Positions 17,487 through 25,678 of a DNA stretch of 41,890 nucleotides are shown here, piece by piece. Position 1 is the stretch's first letter. Each line of letters starts with the position of its first letter. Under the pieces are notes generated by a model, which was given only the letters and a program-made list of their open reading frames with translations, was not told the origin of the DNA and did no database searches. Source of the stretch: an uncultured bacterium (GTDB lineage: Bacteria > Planctomycetota > Phycisphaerae > Phycisphaerales > UBA1924); NCBI GenBank assembly GCA_903834785.1, contig CAILKP010000051.1:1-41890 (forward strand), read 5' to 3'. A program made the position numbers and the translations under genes.

Positions 17487-17515
17487 ACTGTACCACAGAT
17501 CGGTCCATCCGTCAA
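17487..17515 (-). promoter_or_regulatory. Sigma-70-type promoter of the PLP-enzyme gene
   Basis: TTGACG (17515-17510) and TACAGT (17492-17487) are separated by exactly 17 bp on the minus strand. Transcription would start near 17480, the first base of the riboswitch-like leader, so the two calls support each other. Confidence 0.75.
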
Positions 17516-17656
17516 ACGGCTAAATGAGAAAAGTCGATTGTGGTGATTTATCCACGATTTTTCCCCCGGCGGGTGTCCCGGGAGCCAATATGCCCCTCCG
17601 CCGACCCCTCCGCCACCCCTCCCCAAACCCGCCTCCCGGCCTCCAACCATTCCCCC

Positions 17657-17920
17657 ATGCGGCGCCTCCTCCCCCGGCTCACCCTCCCCGTGCTCGCCCT
17701 TGCGGCCATCTCGTGTGTCTCGGTCCTCCCGGCCTGCACCCAGCCCCCGCCCCAGGTGCTTTGCACGCTCCGCAACCCGCAAACGGGCCAGACCGTGACG
17801 ATGTACAAAGAGATCCCCTTCAAGGTCCCCGCCTACTACGACGAGCAGAAGCACATCGCCCAGTGGAAGCAAGATCAGGCCGCCAAGGGCTTCACTGTTG
17901 AGGTCCCGCCCGCCAACTGA
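17657..17920 (+). CDS. Small putative lipoprotein
   Basis: The 87-residue product has a basic N-terminus, a hydrophobic stretch and a lipobox-like VLPAC near residue 27 (a second Cys lies earlier in AAISC). The mature part is about 60 residues, with NPQTGQTVTMYKEIPFKVPAYYDEQKHIAQWK. It is probably a lipid-anchored envelope protein of unknown function. The frame is open upstream to 17540, but the Met at 17657 gives a clean signal peptide. There is no Shine-Dalgarno. A weak 8-bp inverted repeat (17930-17937 with 17941-17948) follows without a T run. Confidence 0.65.
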   Translation: MRRLLPRLTLPVLALAAISCVSVLPACTQPPPQVLCTLRNPQTGQTVTMYKEIPFKVPAYYDEQKHIAQWKQDQAAKGFTVEVPPAN

Positions 17921-18024
17921 GCCCCTCCGCCCAACTGTCGCAGTTGGGACTCATTACCCGACGCCAGCGACACATGAGCAGCGTCACCGGTCGAGGGATC
18001 GTGAGCGCACTCTCCTCGCCCTTC

Positions 18025-18120
18025 ATCCTGTCAATCCTGTGAATCCCTGTTCCCTCCTCTGTCTCCCTTCTTCCTCCGCTTCCTCCCCTTCCTCCGCGTC
18101 CTCTGCGTTGATTCACGGCA
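18025..18120 (+). repeat. ATCCTG-type intergenic repeat, full copy A1
   Basis: This 96-bp unit starts with three 9-nt subunits of the form ATCCTGNNN. A CT-rich arm follows with TTCCTCC-like words, and it ends with CTCTGCGTTGATTCACGGCA. It is nearly identical to 18232-18327 (two or so differences). Confidence 0.9.
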
Positions 18121-18131
18121 CCCCCGCGCAC

Positions 18132-18205
18132 TCTCTCCCTCCTCCGTCTCCCCTCTTCCTCCGTTTCCTCCCCTTCCTCCGCGTCCTCTGCGTTGATTCA
18201 CGGCA
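18132..18205 (+). repeat. ATCCTG-type intergenic repeat, partial copy A2
   Basis: This copy has the CT-rich arm and the CTCTGCGTTGATTCACGGCA end but lacks the 9-nt triad at its 5' side, so it is a truncated unit between A1 and A3. Confidence 0.85.
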
Positions 18206-18231
18206 CGCCCCGCGCACGCTCTTCCGCCTTG

Positions 18232-18327
18232 ATCCTGTCAATCCTGTGAATCCCTGTTCCCTCCTCTGTCTCCCTTCTTCCTCCGTTTCCTCCCCTTCCT
18301 CCGCGTCCTCTGCGTTGATTCACAGCA
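18232..18327 (+). repeat. ATCCTG-type intergenic repeat, full copy A3
   Basis: This is the second 96-bp full unit in this gap, in the same orientation as A1 and with the same triad, CT-rich arm and GCGTTGATTCAC end. Confidence 0.9.
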
Positions 18328-18340
18328 CCCCCCCGCGCCC

Positions 18341-20038
18341 TCACTCCGCCGACTCCGCATCAATCTGCATCGCTTCCCTGGCCACCTGCATCATCAGCGC
18401 GCTGCTCGGCTCCTGCCCCGTCCACCAGCGCGACTGTTCCGCCGCCTGACGCACAAACAGCTGCAGCCCGTTGATCGTCTGCAGCCCGCGGCCCGTCGCC
18501 GCGGCAAGCAGGGGGGTCATCAGCGGGCGATACACGCTCTCGGCCACCACGCAGTGTCGGTGGAGCGCGGCAACAAACTCCTCGCTTGCCGGCAACTGCC
18601 CCTGGCTCCCGCCGCCGGCCATGCCCGCGCTGGTGCAGTTAAACACCGCCGCTGCCTTGCCCGCGGCAAGCTCCGCCAGTTCATCCTCATCAGCCACCGC
18701 ATGCAGATGCGCCGGATCGCACCGCAGCGCATCACGCAGCTGCGCGCACAACTCAGTCGCCCGCTCCGGTGTGCGGTTGCTCACCGCCACCTTGCCCCCC
18801 TCCAGCACCACCGAGGCCGCCAGCGCCCGCGCGGTGCCACCGGCCCCCAGCACCAGCACCGTCTGGCCCACCAGCGTTCCCAGCGCATCACGCAGCGCGC
18901 CTGCCGCACCGGGCCCGTCGGAGTTTGCCACGGCAAACTTCAGCGCCTGGCCCTTGCCGTCGCGCTCAATGGTCAGCGTGTTGGCCGCCCCGCACGCCAC
19001 ACTCAGCGGGTCCAGCGTCCAGCGGTCATCGCCGGCTTCAATCATCTCCCGCGCCAGCGCAACCAGGTTCTCCTTGTGCGGAATCGTCACCGAGCATCCG
19101 CAGAAGTCCAGCATCGGGTGGTCCGCCATCGCCAGCAGCGTGGCCTTAAACGGCTCATAGCCCGCGGCTACCGGCAGATGCATGTACACGCCATCGTGCC
19201 CGCGCGACTCAAACGCCGCGTTGTGCACCTGCGGGCTGATGGAGTGCTCCACCGGCCAGCCGATCACACCGTACACCTTCGTGTTCCGCGAGATCGATCG
19301 GAACCGGTACAGCCCCAGCAGTTCATCCAGCGTCGGCTGCCCCGGCGCAGTCGCGCTGCTCCGCCGCAGCGAGGCAAAGGTCAGGAACCCGTCGAACTTG
19401 CCCGCCAGCACGCGCGACATCATCCCAAACGGCCCCATGCCCAGCGCGATCATCGGCCGCCCCAGCTCGTGCGACTCACTGAGCACATCCAGCAGCTCCA
19501 GGTTGTCGCGCAGCGACCTCGCCCGGTACGCCACCTTGCTCACCCGGCACGCCGCCTCACCGGCCATCAGCGAAATCGTCCGAAACAGGTCCGCCGGCCT
19601 GCCCTGAAAGTCATGCGACGACAGAATCAGCCCCGTATCCACCGCCCGCAGCTGCCCCTCGTGGTCCACGCACAGGTTCACCTTCTGGCGGATGTTCTGC
19701 GACCGCGTGTACGTCGCCAGCTCCACATCCACATACCGCGGCGGGTGTTCCCCCGCCCGCGCGGCGGCACACAGCCGCTCCAGCACGCTGATGCGCGCAT
19801 CATCCGGCCCGTCGTACTGCCCGCCCTCCAGCACCGGCCGGCACGTCACAATGCACGGCAAGGGGCACCGCTGCAGCAGCCGCACCAGCTCCGGCACCTG
19901 CTGCTCATCGTCCGAGCCCGAGTAGTACGAGTCGATCCGCAGCTCCACCAGGTCCGCCCCGCGGTGCCTGGCCTCAACAGCGTCGGAGATCGCCGACTCG
20001 ATGTCCTCAACAAAGATTGGTACGCACAGCAGTGTCAC
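18341..20038 (-). CDS. aroDE: Bifunctional 3-dehydroquinate dehydratase / shikimate dehydrogenase
   Basis: This fusion performs the third and fourth shikimate-pathway steps. The N-terminal half is type I dehydroquinate dehydratase (ADLVELRIDSY, LILSSHDFQG with the catalytic His, and CRVSKVAYRA with the Schiff-base Lys). The C-terminal half is AroE (VYGVIGWPVEHSISP, FCGCSVTIPHKE, VLGAGGTARA, and a C-terminal INGLQLFVRQA). The order matches the plant-type DHD-SDH fusion, also seen in planctomycetes and chlamydiae. The start is uncertain. GTG at 20038 places the family core (TLLCVPIFV) right at the N-terminus and is preferred; a TTG at 20137 would add 33 unrelated residues. It is divergent from the tdh-like gene. 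Confidence 0.93.
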   Translation of the reverse strand: MTLLCVPIFVEDIESAISDAVEARHRGADLVELRIDSYYSGSDDEQQVPELVRLLQRCPLPCIVTCRPVLEGGQYDGPDDARISVLERLCAAARAGEHPPRYVDVELATYTRSQNIRQKVNLCVDHEGQLRAVDTGLILSSHDFQGRPADLFRTISLMAGEAACRVSKVAYRARSLRDNLELLDVLSESHELGRPMIALGMGPFGMMSRVLAGKFDGFLTFASLRRSSATAPGQPTLDELLGLYRFRSISRNTKVYGVIGWPVEHSISPQVHNAAFESRGHDGVYMHLPVAAGYEPFKATLLAMADHPMLDFCGCSVTIPHKENLVALAREMIEAGDDRWTLDPLSVACGAANTLTIERDGKGQALKFAVANSDGPGAAGALRDALGTLVGQTVLVLGAGGTARALAASVVLEGGKVAVSNRTPERATELCAQLRDALRCDPAHLHAVADEDELAELAAGKAAAVFNCTSAGMAGGGSQGQLPASEEFVAALHRHCVVAESVYRPLMTPLLAAATGRGLQTINGLQLFVRQAAEQSRWWTGQEPSSALMMQVAREAMQIDAESAE

Positions 20039-20225
20039 AGTGCACTGTATTCGGTCGCCGTCGGTATCCCCCGCCAGCGGATTTGCCCAAACTCCCAGCT
20101 TCCACCCACCCCGCTCGCCGCCCGCCGCGGCCCGCAACCCGGCCCGAATCGTCCCTCCACGTTCACTTCATTCCCCCCAACTCCCGGGTTGTCCTCCGCA
20201 CCCCCGCATGGCGGTATCATGCCCC

Positions 20226-21326
20226 ATGACCGCCGCGCCGACCCGCAACCCCGTCGCTGTCTCCGCTTCAAGCGCCTTCAAGGCCCCCGCCACCATGCGG
20301 GCCCTGTTCAAGCACCACGCCGGGACCGAGCTCAAGCTCGACACCGCCCGCAAGGTGCCCACCGTCGGCCCCCGCGATGTGCTCATCAAGGTCAAAAAGG
20401 CCGGCATCTGCGGCACCGACCGTCACATCTGGGAGTGGGACGCCTGGGCTGCCGGCCGCATCCCCGTCGGCATCACCACCGGTCACGAGTTCGTCGGCCA
20501 CATCGTCGCCGTCGGCTCGGCTGTCACCCGCTACCAGCCCGGTATGCGCGTCTCGGCAGAGGGTCACATCTCACCTGGCACCGGCTTCAACGCCCGCACC
20601 GGCGCGGCGCACATCGCCGATGAAATGGTCATCCTCGGTGTCGACCGCGACGGCTGCTTCGCCGACTTCGTCTGCGTGCCCGAGGACAACGTCTGGCCCG
20701 TCCACGAGAGCATCCCCGACCACGTCGCCGCCGTACTCGACCCGCTCGGTAACGCCGTGCACACCGTGATGGAAGCCGGCGTTTCGGCCCAGAACGTGCT
20801 CATCACCGGCGTCGGCATCATCGGCCTCATGGCCGTCACCGTCGCCCGCGCCGCGGGTGCAAGCCGCATCTTCGTGTGCGATATCGATCCCAAGCGCCTC
20901 GCCCTGGCCCGCAAGCTCGGAGCCGTCGAGGCCTATGACGCCCGCGAGAAGGGCTGGGTCGAGCACCTCCGCAAGCAGACCCACAACGGCGCCGATGTTC
21001 TGCTGGAAATGTCCGGCGCACCCAGCGCCATCGATGCCGGCTTTAACGCCCTCCGCCCCGGCGGCACCGCCGCGTTGCTGGGCATTCCCAGTAAGCCCTA
21101 CCCCTTTGATCTGACCAACCACGTCATCTTCAAGGGTGCCAAGGTCCTGGGCATCAACGGCCGCAAGATGTTCCAGACCTGGTACCAGATGGAAGCCCTC
21201 CTGCTCTCCGGCCGCCTTGAGCTTGAGGACATCATCACCCACCAGCTCCCCATGGAACGCTTCGCCGAGGGCTTCAAGCTCATGCAGACCGGCGAAGGCA
21301 TCAAGATCGTCCTGAATATGGAGTGA
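20226..21326 (+). CDS. tdh: Zinc-type alcohol dehydrogenase, L-threonine 3-dehydrogenase-like
   Basis: This medium-chain dehydrogenase follows E. coli threonine 3-dehydrogenase closely: KAGICGTDRHIWEWD (catalytic zinc Cys), TTGHEFVGHIVAVG (His-Glu), PLGNAVHT, ITGVGIIGLMAV (NAD fold), LLEMSGAPSAI, INGRKMFQTWYQM and IITHQ. Tdh oxidises threonine to 2-amino-3-ketobutyrate. The structural-zinc lobe, normally four cysteines after GEGHI, reads SPGTGFNARTGAAHIAD here with none of them. The start at 20226 gives 366 residues; a Met at 20295 would start at the family's usual first residue. TATCAT ends 5 nt before the first ATG and there is no Shine-Dalgarno, so a leaderless transcript is possible. Confidence 0.85.
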   Translation: MTAAPTRNPVAVSASSAFKAPATMRALFKHHAGTELKLDTARKVPTVGPRDVLIKVKKAGICGTDRHIWEWDAWAAGRIPVGITTGHEFVGHIVAVGSAVTRYQPGMRVSAEGHISPGTGFNARTGAAHIADEMVILGVDRDGCFADFVCVPEDNVWPVHESIPDHVAAVLDPLGNAVHTVMEAGVSAQNVLITGVGIIGLMAVTVARAAGASRIFVCDIDPKRLALARKLGAVEAYDAREKGWVEHLRKQTHNGADVLLEMSGAPSAIDAGFNALRPGGTAALLGIPSKPYPFDLTNHVIFKGAKVLGINGRKMFQTWYQMEALLLSGRLELEDIITHQLPMERFAEGFKLMQTGEGIKIVLNME

Positions 21327-21457
21327 TCGGGGCCGCCGCACCGGCGTTGGTAGTGGGGGGGCGGAGGGGTGGGTAACTCACGCCCGCGCCTCCGCCCGCG
21401 AACGCCACATCACCGGCCTTGCCTTCGCCCAATTCACACCGCTTTCACTTCGCCTCC

Positions 21458-21485
21458 TTGCACCTGCGCCGCCTTGGGGTACAGT
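21458..21485 (+). promoter_or_regulatory. Candidate promoter of the TIGR03790-like gene
   Basis: TTGCAC (21458-21463) and TACAGT (21480-21485) are 16 bp apart. The -10 is the same hexamer as in the promoter at 17487. The start codon is about 90 bp downstream. Confidence 0.5.
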
Positions 21486-21576
21486 GTTCTCGCCGCGGCT
21501 TGGCCCCTCCACGCCGCCAACGTCCGAGAATCCGTAGCGGCCCTGCCCGCACGTCCCCGTCTGCCCCGGAGAGCGA

Positions 21577-23295
21577 GTGATCCACGCCACGCGCCCATCT
21601 CACGTGCTCTGCCTGCTCGCCGCCGCGGCAAGCTGCCTCGCTGTTGCCCCCGCCGCCAGCGCGCAACTTAAGCCGGAGAACGTGCTGGTCATCTACGACA
21701 GCCGCATCTCCACATCGCTCACCGTCGCCGAGTACTACGCCGGCTCCGCCGCAGTCCCCGGCGGCACGGGCGGCCGCCCGGGCACCCGCGCCGGTGTGCG
21801 CACCGTTAACCTCCAGACCCTGGGCACCACCGCCCAGACCTCCGCCACCATCGACCGCGGCGCGTTCAACGCCCAGATCCGCAACCCCCTGCGGCAGTGG
21901 CTCACCGCCAACGACTCCGCCGGCACCATCCGCGTCCTGGTTACCACCAAGGGCCTGCCCCACCGCATCGAGAACGTCGGCAGCCCCAGCGTCGGTGACA
22001 CGCCCGCCGCCGCCGGTGACTTCTACTCCAACGGCAACTACAACTGTGCCGCCCTCGACAGCGAGCTCACGCTCCTCTGGCAGAACCTCGAAACCGGCGA
22101 GACCGGCGGCAACGTCGACAGCAAGCTCGATGGCTTCGTGCTCAACCCCTACTGGAAGCAGACGCTGCCCATCACCGGCTGGCTGACGACCAACCGCACC
22201 GCAGCCAAAACGCTGCTGACCCCCGCGACCAACCCTGCCTCCAACATCGGCGAGATGTGGAGTGCGCTGGTGATCAATCCTCGCCTGGCCGCCACACCCG
22301 CTCAGTTGACCCCCGGCGACATGTACCTGGTCTGCCGGCTTGATGGCAACACCGTGGCCAACGTCCAGGCCATGCTCGACCGTGCCGCGGGCACCACCGG
22401 TGGTGCTTCTGCCACAGTGGGAGCAGGCATCGCCACCAACTGCAACACCGCCGGCTTCGTGCTCGATGAGTCCGGCTCCGACGGTGTGCAGACCGCCCTC
22501 AACGGCAACGCCAACGAGTACGACAACCAGACCTACGACATCGTCTCCAACGGCGATGACTACGAGCAGACCCGCGACCAGCTCATCACCGACCGCCGCT
22601 TCCTCTCAACCAACATCAAGTACGATGCCTCCTCCAACGCCGCGAGCTTCCAGGTCGGCGCGCTGGTCAGCTACGGCGGCCAGGGCCGCATCATCGATAC
22701 GCTCGCCGCGCCGCTGCCGGTGATCCTGCTGGCCCACTACGGCGCCAACCACCTGGGCACCGCACCCGGCGACGGCATCAGCGGCTCTCCCAACCCGCGC
22801 ACCACCTACGCCAGCAGCTTCACCTACGCCCCCGCCGCCGTGTTCAACAGCTTAGAAAGCTACAACGGCCGCAGCTTCGGCGGCATCGGCCCGGGCTCCG
22901 TCGCCCAGCAGCAGCTTGCTGATTTTCTCGGCGCCGGCGGCACGTTCGGCATCGGCAACGTCTACGAGCCCTTCACCATTACCATCGCCGACAACGCCCT
23001 GATCGTCCGCAACTTCCACACCGGCAACCTCACCTGGGCCGAGGCCGCGTACACCGCCATGCCCGCGCTGAGCTTCCAGCAACTCGTCATCGGCGATCCC
23101 CTGGCCCGCATCACCCGCAACACCGAGGACCGCGACGGCGACACTCGCGTCTCCATCGATGACCTGTTCATCTGGAACGCATCGCCTATCGACATCAACC
23201 GCACCGGCGGCATCGGCAACGATGCCGACCGCCGCTTCGTCGAAGATGCCGCCCGCGCCACCCGCGATGCCGACATGCGCGGCACCCAGCGCTGA
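21577..23295 (+). CDS. Secreted TIGR03790-like protein
   Basis: The 572-residue product begins with a signal peptide (cleavage likely after ASA near residue 29). The mature start ENVLVIYDSRISTSLTVAEYYAGSAAVP matches the opening of the TIGR03790 family, exported proteins found in planctomycetes and some other bacteria with no known activity. Further family-like points are RVLVTTKGLPHRIEN, SALVINPRL and YLVCRLDG. A later part (about 390-500) includes LLAHYGANHLG and QQLVIGDPLARI, and reads like the caspase/gingipain-type fold, but no catalytic pair can be assigned with confidence. GTG is the start, with GGAG 5 nt before it. The C-terminus has no anchor, so it is probably soluble and extracytoplasmic. 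Confidence 0.75.
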   Translation: MIHATRPSHVLCLLAAAASCLAVAPAASAQLKPENVLVIYDSRISTSLTVAEYYAGSAAVPGGTGGRPGTRAGVRTVNLQTLGTTAQTSATIDRGAFNAQIRNPLRQWLTANDSAGTIRVLVTTKGLPHRIENVGSPSVGDTPAAAGDFYSNGNYNCAALDSELTLLWQNLETGETGGNVDSKLDGFVLNPYWKQTLPITGWLTTNRTAAKTLLTPATNPASNIGEMWSALVINPRLAATPAQLTPGDMYLVCRLDGNTVANVQAMLDRAAGTTGGASATVGAGIATNCNTAGFVLDESGSDGVQTALNGNANEYDNQTYDIVSNGDDYEQTRDQLITDRRFLSTNIKYDASSNAASFQVGALVSYGGQGRIIDTLAAPLPVILLAHYGANHLGTAPGDGISGSPNPRTTYASSFTYAPAAVFNSLESYNGRSFGGIGPGSVAQQQLADFLGAGGTFGIGNVYEPFTITIADNALIVRNFHTGNLTWAEAAYTAMPALSFQQLVIGDPLARITRNTEDRDGDTRVSIDDLFIWNASPIDINRTGGIGNDADRRFVEDAARATRDADMRGTQR

Positions 23296-23658
23296 GCCCG
23301 CGCCAAACAGCATCCCCGCGCTCCCTCCCACCCCCGGCGCAGAACTGCCGCACCTCGGCAGCGCGGTCATCTTGACCAGGCCTGCCTTCATCCTGCGCAT
23401 CCTGTCCATCCATGTTCCGGTCTTCTCACCGTCTTCCTGCGTTGCTCCGCTGCTCCGCGTGACCCCTTCTTCTGTCTTCCTGTCTTCCTGCTTTCCCCTT
23501 TACCGTTTCCTCTTTCCTCTTCCCGCCTTCTCCCCTCGCCACTCTTCCCCGGTCCGTTTATTCCGTCTGGGCGGCCTGGGGCCCCGCCGCGTCACCAATC
23601 TGTCTCTCATCGTCCTCGTCCTGCCGCACCCGCGCCGCCGCCGCCCGATACTCACTGC
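23296..23658. other. Intergenic region with repeat copy and pyrimidine-rich tract
   Basis: No gene is present. It holds one ATCCTG-type repeat (23387-23463) and then about 100 bases rich in TTCCTC-like words (23465-23560). The 23659 start is preceded by GATACTC at short distance with no Shine-Dalgarno. Confidence 0.7.
23387..23463 (+). repeat. ATCCTG-type intergenic repeat, copy B1
   Basis: The three 9-nt subunits (ATCCTGCGC, ATCCTGTCC, ATCCATGTT) are followed by a CT-rich arm and end with GCTCCGCGTGACC. It has the same architecture as the 18-kb copies but is diverged, and closest to 31187-31261. Confidence 0.85.
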
Positions 23659-23871
23659 ATGGATTCAATCACCGCCTCTGCGCTCTCCTCGGCCGTCAAC
23701 TCGGCCAAGCTCTCAAGCCAGGTCTCCACCGCCGTGGCCGCCAAGAGCCAGGATGCCGTCAAGCAGCAGGGCGATGCCGCCGTCGCCGCCATCCAGCAGG
23801 CCGCCGAGCTTGGCAAGGCGCTGAACTCCGGCAACCCCGTGCAGAACGGCCGCGTCGACACGTACGCGTAA
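23659..23871 (+). CDS. YjfB-like small protein (putative motility protein family)
   Basis: The 70-residue acidic-neutral helical protein contains SAKLSSQVSTAVAAKSQDAVKQ followed by AAIQQAAELGKAL and a polar tail ending VDTYA. The spacing of Ser/Gln/Val and Lys/Asp resembles the YjfB family (Pfam 'putative motility protein'), which has no proven role. The family call is moderate because the protein is short. There is no Shine-Dalgarno. A good terminator follows within 50 bp, supporting that it is expressed as a single gene. Confidence 0.6.
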   Translation: MDSITASALSSAVNSAKLSSQVSTAVAAKSQDAVKQQGDAAVAAIQQAAELGKALNSGNPVQNGRVDTYA

Positions 23872-23914
23872 GTCGCTGCGTTCCGCTGACCACCCACAAC
23901 CCGATTCACCGCAC

Positions 23915-23944
23915 GCCCACGGTCACCACCGTGGGCATTTCATT
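23915..23944 (+). terminator. Rho-independent terminator after the YjfB-like gene
   Basis: A 9-bp stem (23915-23923 with 23928-23936) has a four-base loop and is followed by ATTTCATTTCC. Confidence 0.7.
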
Positions 23945-24000
23945 TCCGGCACCCACTGCTCAGCCATCCGCACCCGCCCGCGTTCCTTCCGCCCAGCTCC

Positions 24001-24029
24001 AAAAAACAACCCCTCATCACGAGGGGTTG
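24001..24029 (-). terminator. Rho-independent terminator of the HTH-membrane gene
   Basis: A 9-bp perfect stem (24007-24015 with 24021-24029) has a five-base loop. On the minus strand it is followed by a run of six T. It lies 86 bp after the stop of the 24115 gene. Confidence 0.88.
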
Positions 24030-24114
24030 CTTGGAGTACTCAGCATTCAAAAACCAACAGTCCTGTCTCGCGACTCAAAACTCGCGTCTCGCGTCTCCGG
24101 TTTCATCTCCGCCC

Positions 24115-24939
24115 TCAGCTCTTCCGGCCCAGCACCAGGCCGATGCCGCCAAACACCACCGCCAGGCCGGCGAACCCGCCGACAAACGCCCACAGGTTGC
24201 CCGCCAGCAGCTCAACCATCGAGCCGCCCGCGTTCATAATGCCCAGAATCGTCAGCGACAGCACCGTCGCGCTGGTCAGCACAATCGCCAGGGCCAGGCC
24301 GCCGGCAATGCCCGACCACGTGCCGTCGTACGGCTCGGCAACCATCAGGGCCGCCGGTGCACCGGCCATCGCGACATCGCTGGCCACGCCGGAGTTCTCA
24401 AACAGGCCTTCGTTGCCGGCGCGGGAGTCGCCCAGACCGGAGGCCACATCACCCTTGCTGCCGCCCGAGTCATTGCTGTACACATCGTCCAGCAGGCCGC
24501 CACCCAGCGAGGTGTCGTCGTTGCGGGTCATATCCATCCCGCTGCCGCTGCCGGCCGAGGCCGCATCCATGTTCGTCGCATCACCCTGAGCCGCGGTGAT
24601 CAGCGTCTGGGCCGAGGCGTCAACATCGCCCTCATCGCCCTCGAAAATCGAGATGCCCGAGCGCTCCTTGGCCCCGCCGATGCCGGCCGAGGAACCCGAG
24701 CCCGAGCGGGAGTCATCCGCCAGGCTGATCGCCTCGCGGTCATCATCCATCGCCAGCGGAATCGCATCGCCGTCGCTGGCCAGCATGTCCACCTGCTCGC
24801 GCTTCACCACCAGCTCGCCCGATGAGTCCTTGAACTCCTGCAGCTGACCGCTGGAAACCATCTGCCGCACCGAGTCGGCCGTCTTGCCAAGCTTCTTGGC
24901 CGCTTCATCGATCGTGTAAAACAGAGTTGACTTGGCCAT
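24115..24939 (-). CDS. Membrane-anchored helix-turn-helix protein
   Basis: The 274-residue product starts with an excisionase/MerR-like HTH (about 6-55; FYTIDEAAKKLGKTADSVRQMVSSGQL, then a wing and KREQVDML). A long acidic, Gly/Ser/Asp-rich linker (about 60-195) with little predicted structure follows. Two transmembrane helices come next (about 205-232 and 240-270), and the protein ends GRKS. This layout suggests a DNA-binding head held to the inner membrane by a flexible arm. No periplasmic sensor domain is present and the DNA target is unknown. GGAG lies 11 nt before the ATG, which is why this Met is preferred over the open frame to 25077. It has its own terminator. Confidence 0.8.
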   Translation of the reverse strand: MAKSTLFYTIDEAAKKLGKTADSVRQMVSSGQLQEFKDSSGELVVKREQVDMLASDGDAIPLAMDDDREAISLADDSRSGSGSSAGIGGAKERSGISIFEGDEGDVDASAQTLITAAQGDATNMDAASAGSGSGMDMTRNDDTSLGGGLLDDVYSNDSGGSKGDVASGLGDSRAGNEGLFENSGVASDVAMAGAPAALMVAEPYDGTWSGIAGGLALAIVLTSATVLSLTILGIMNAGGSMVELLAGNLWAFVGGFAGLAVVFGGIGLVLGRKS

Positions 24940-25678
24940 GACAGGAAAAACTCCAGATCGGGGATTGCAGGCAACCAGAACAGGCAAAGCACCAGCCCGG
25001 CACAGGCACTGGGGCGACGAGGATAGCAAATCATCAGGCCGCGGCACGGACTCAGGCTGCCGGGCCAAAGAAGACAAAGCGGCCCGGGTGCGGCCGGGAG
25101 TTTATCCGACTCCCACCCCCCGCAGGTTCCCCGCCACCCGCGTTTGTTCCTCGCCATCCCCCTCCGACTTCACGACCCCTCGGCCCGCCGCCGCCGCCCT
25201 GATCTCCCATGCTCCCCACCCGCCACGTTCACACCGGCTCATCGCACCCCCCACGCCATCCCCCTGCGTACCCCTGTTCCTGGGTGCACTCCATCTTCAT
25301 CTCAACTCCGCCCGGCAAACGCGTGCAGCCCGCTTACGCCCGCGATCAGCCTCCCCGCAACGCCACCCGGCCGCAAGTTTCCAGAAACATCTGCGTCCAG
25401 CAGCCTCCTTTTTCCCGTTTCCGGCATTTGAGAGGTTTCTGAACGGGTTTATGTACGTATCTAGTTCGTTTTTTCTCCCCGCTCGCGCTCCCTGCCCGGG
25501 AAATCCGCCCCCTCGGGCCATATACTTTGGGCTGAATAACCGGAACCGCGGCCTCGTCAACACTTCGTGGTGGTGAATCCGTCTTTGGAAGACGGCGAAG
25601 GTATCGGTCCTCTTATAGATCGCTTTGTTGGCAGGCCGCTGGCAAGTGCGAGTGTTTCAAGCCCATCGGAGAGTTCCC
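24940..25678. promoter_or_regulatory. 739-bp divergent intergenic region with candidate promoter and leader hairpin
   Basis: No gene was found on either strand. TATACTTTGG at 25521-25530 is a good -10 candidate for the lipoprotein gene at 25679, leaving a leader of about 145 nt. A CCGTCTT/AAGACGG hairpin lies in that leader (near 25580-25600). The -35 is not recognisable. GGAG at 25668-25671 serves the downstream ATG. Confidence 0.4.

Larger units (their letters stand above)
17921..18340. other. Convergent intergenic region filled by repeats
   Basis: This gap between a plus-strand lipoprotein gene and the minus-strand shikimate-pathway gene has no gene. Almost all of it is made of three copies of an intergenic repeat (listed separately). 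The plus strand is strongly pyrimidine-rich. Confidence 0.8.

Noticed and set aside
17930..17948. Inverted repeat after the small lipoprotein gene as a terminator
   Set aside because: It has an 8-bp stem but no T run on either side, so it is not called.
18554..20623. Plus-strand open frame of about 689 codons opposite aroDE and running into tdh
   Set aside because: It is antisense to a fusion enzyme with catalytic residues seen on the other strand, and its Arg/His/Gln-rich translation is not protein-like.
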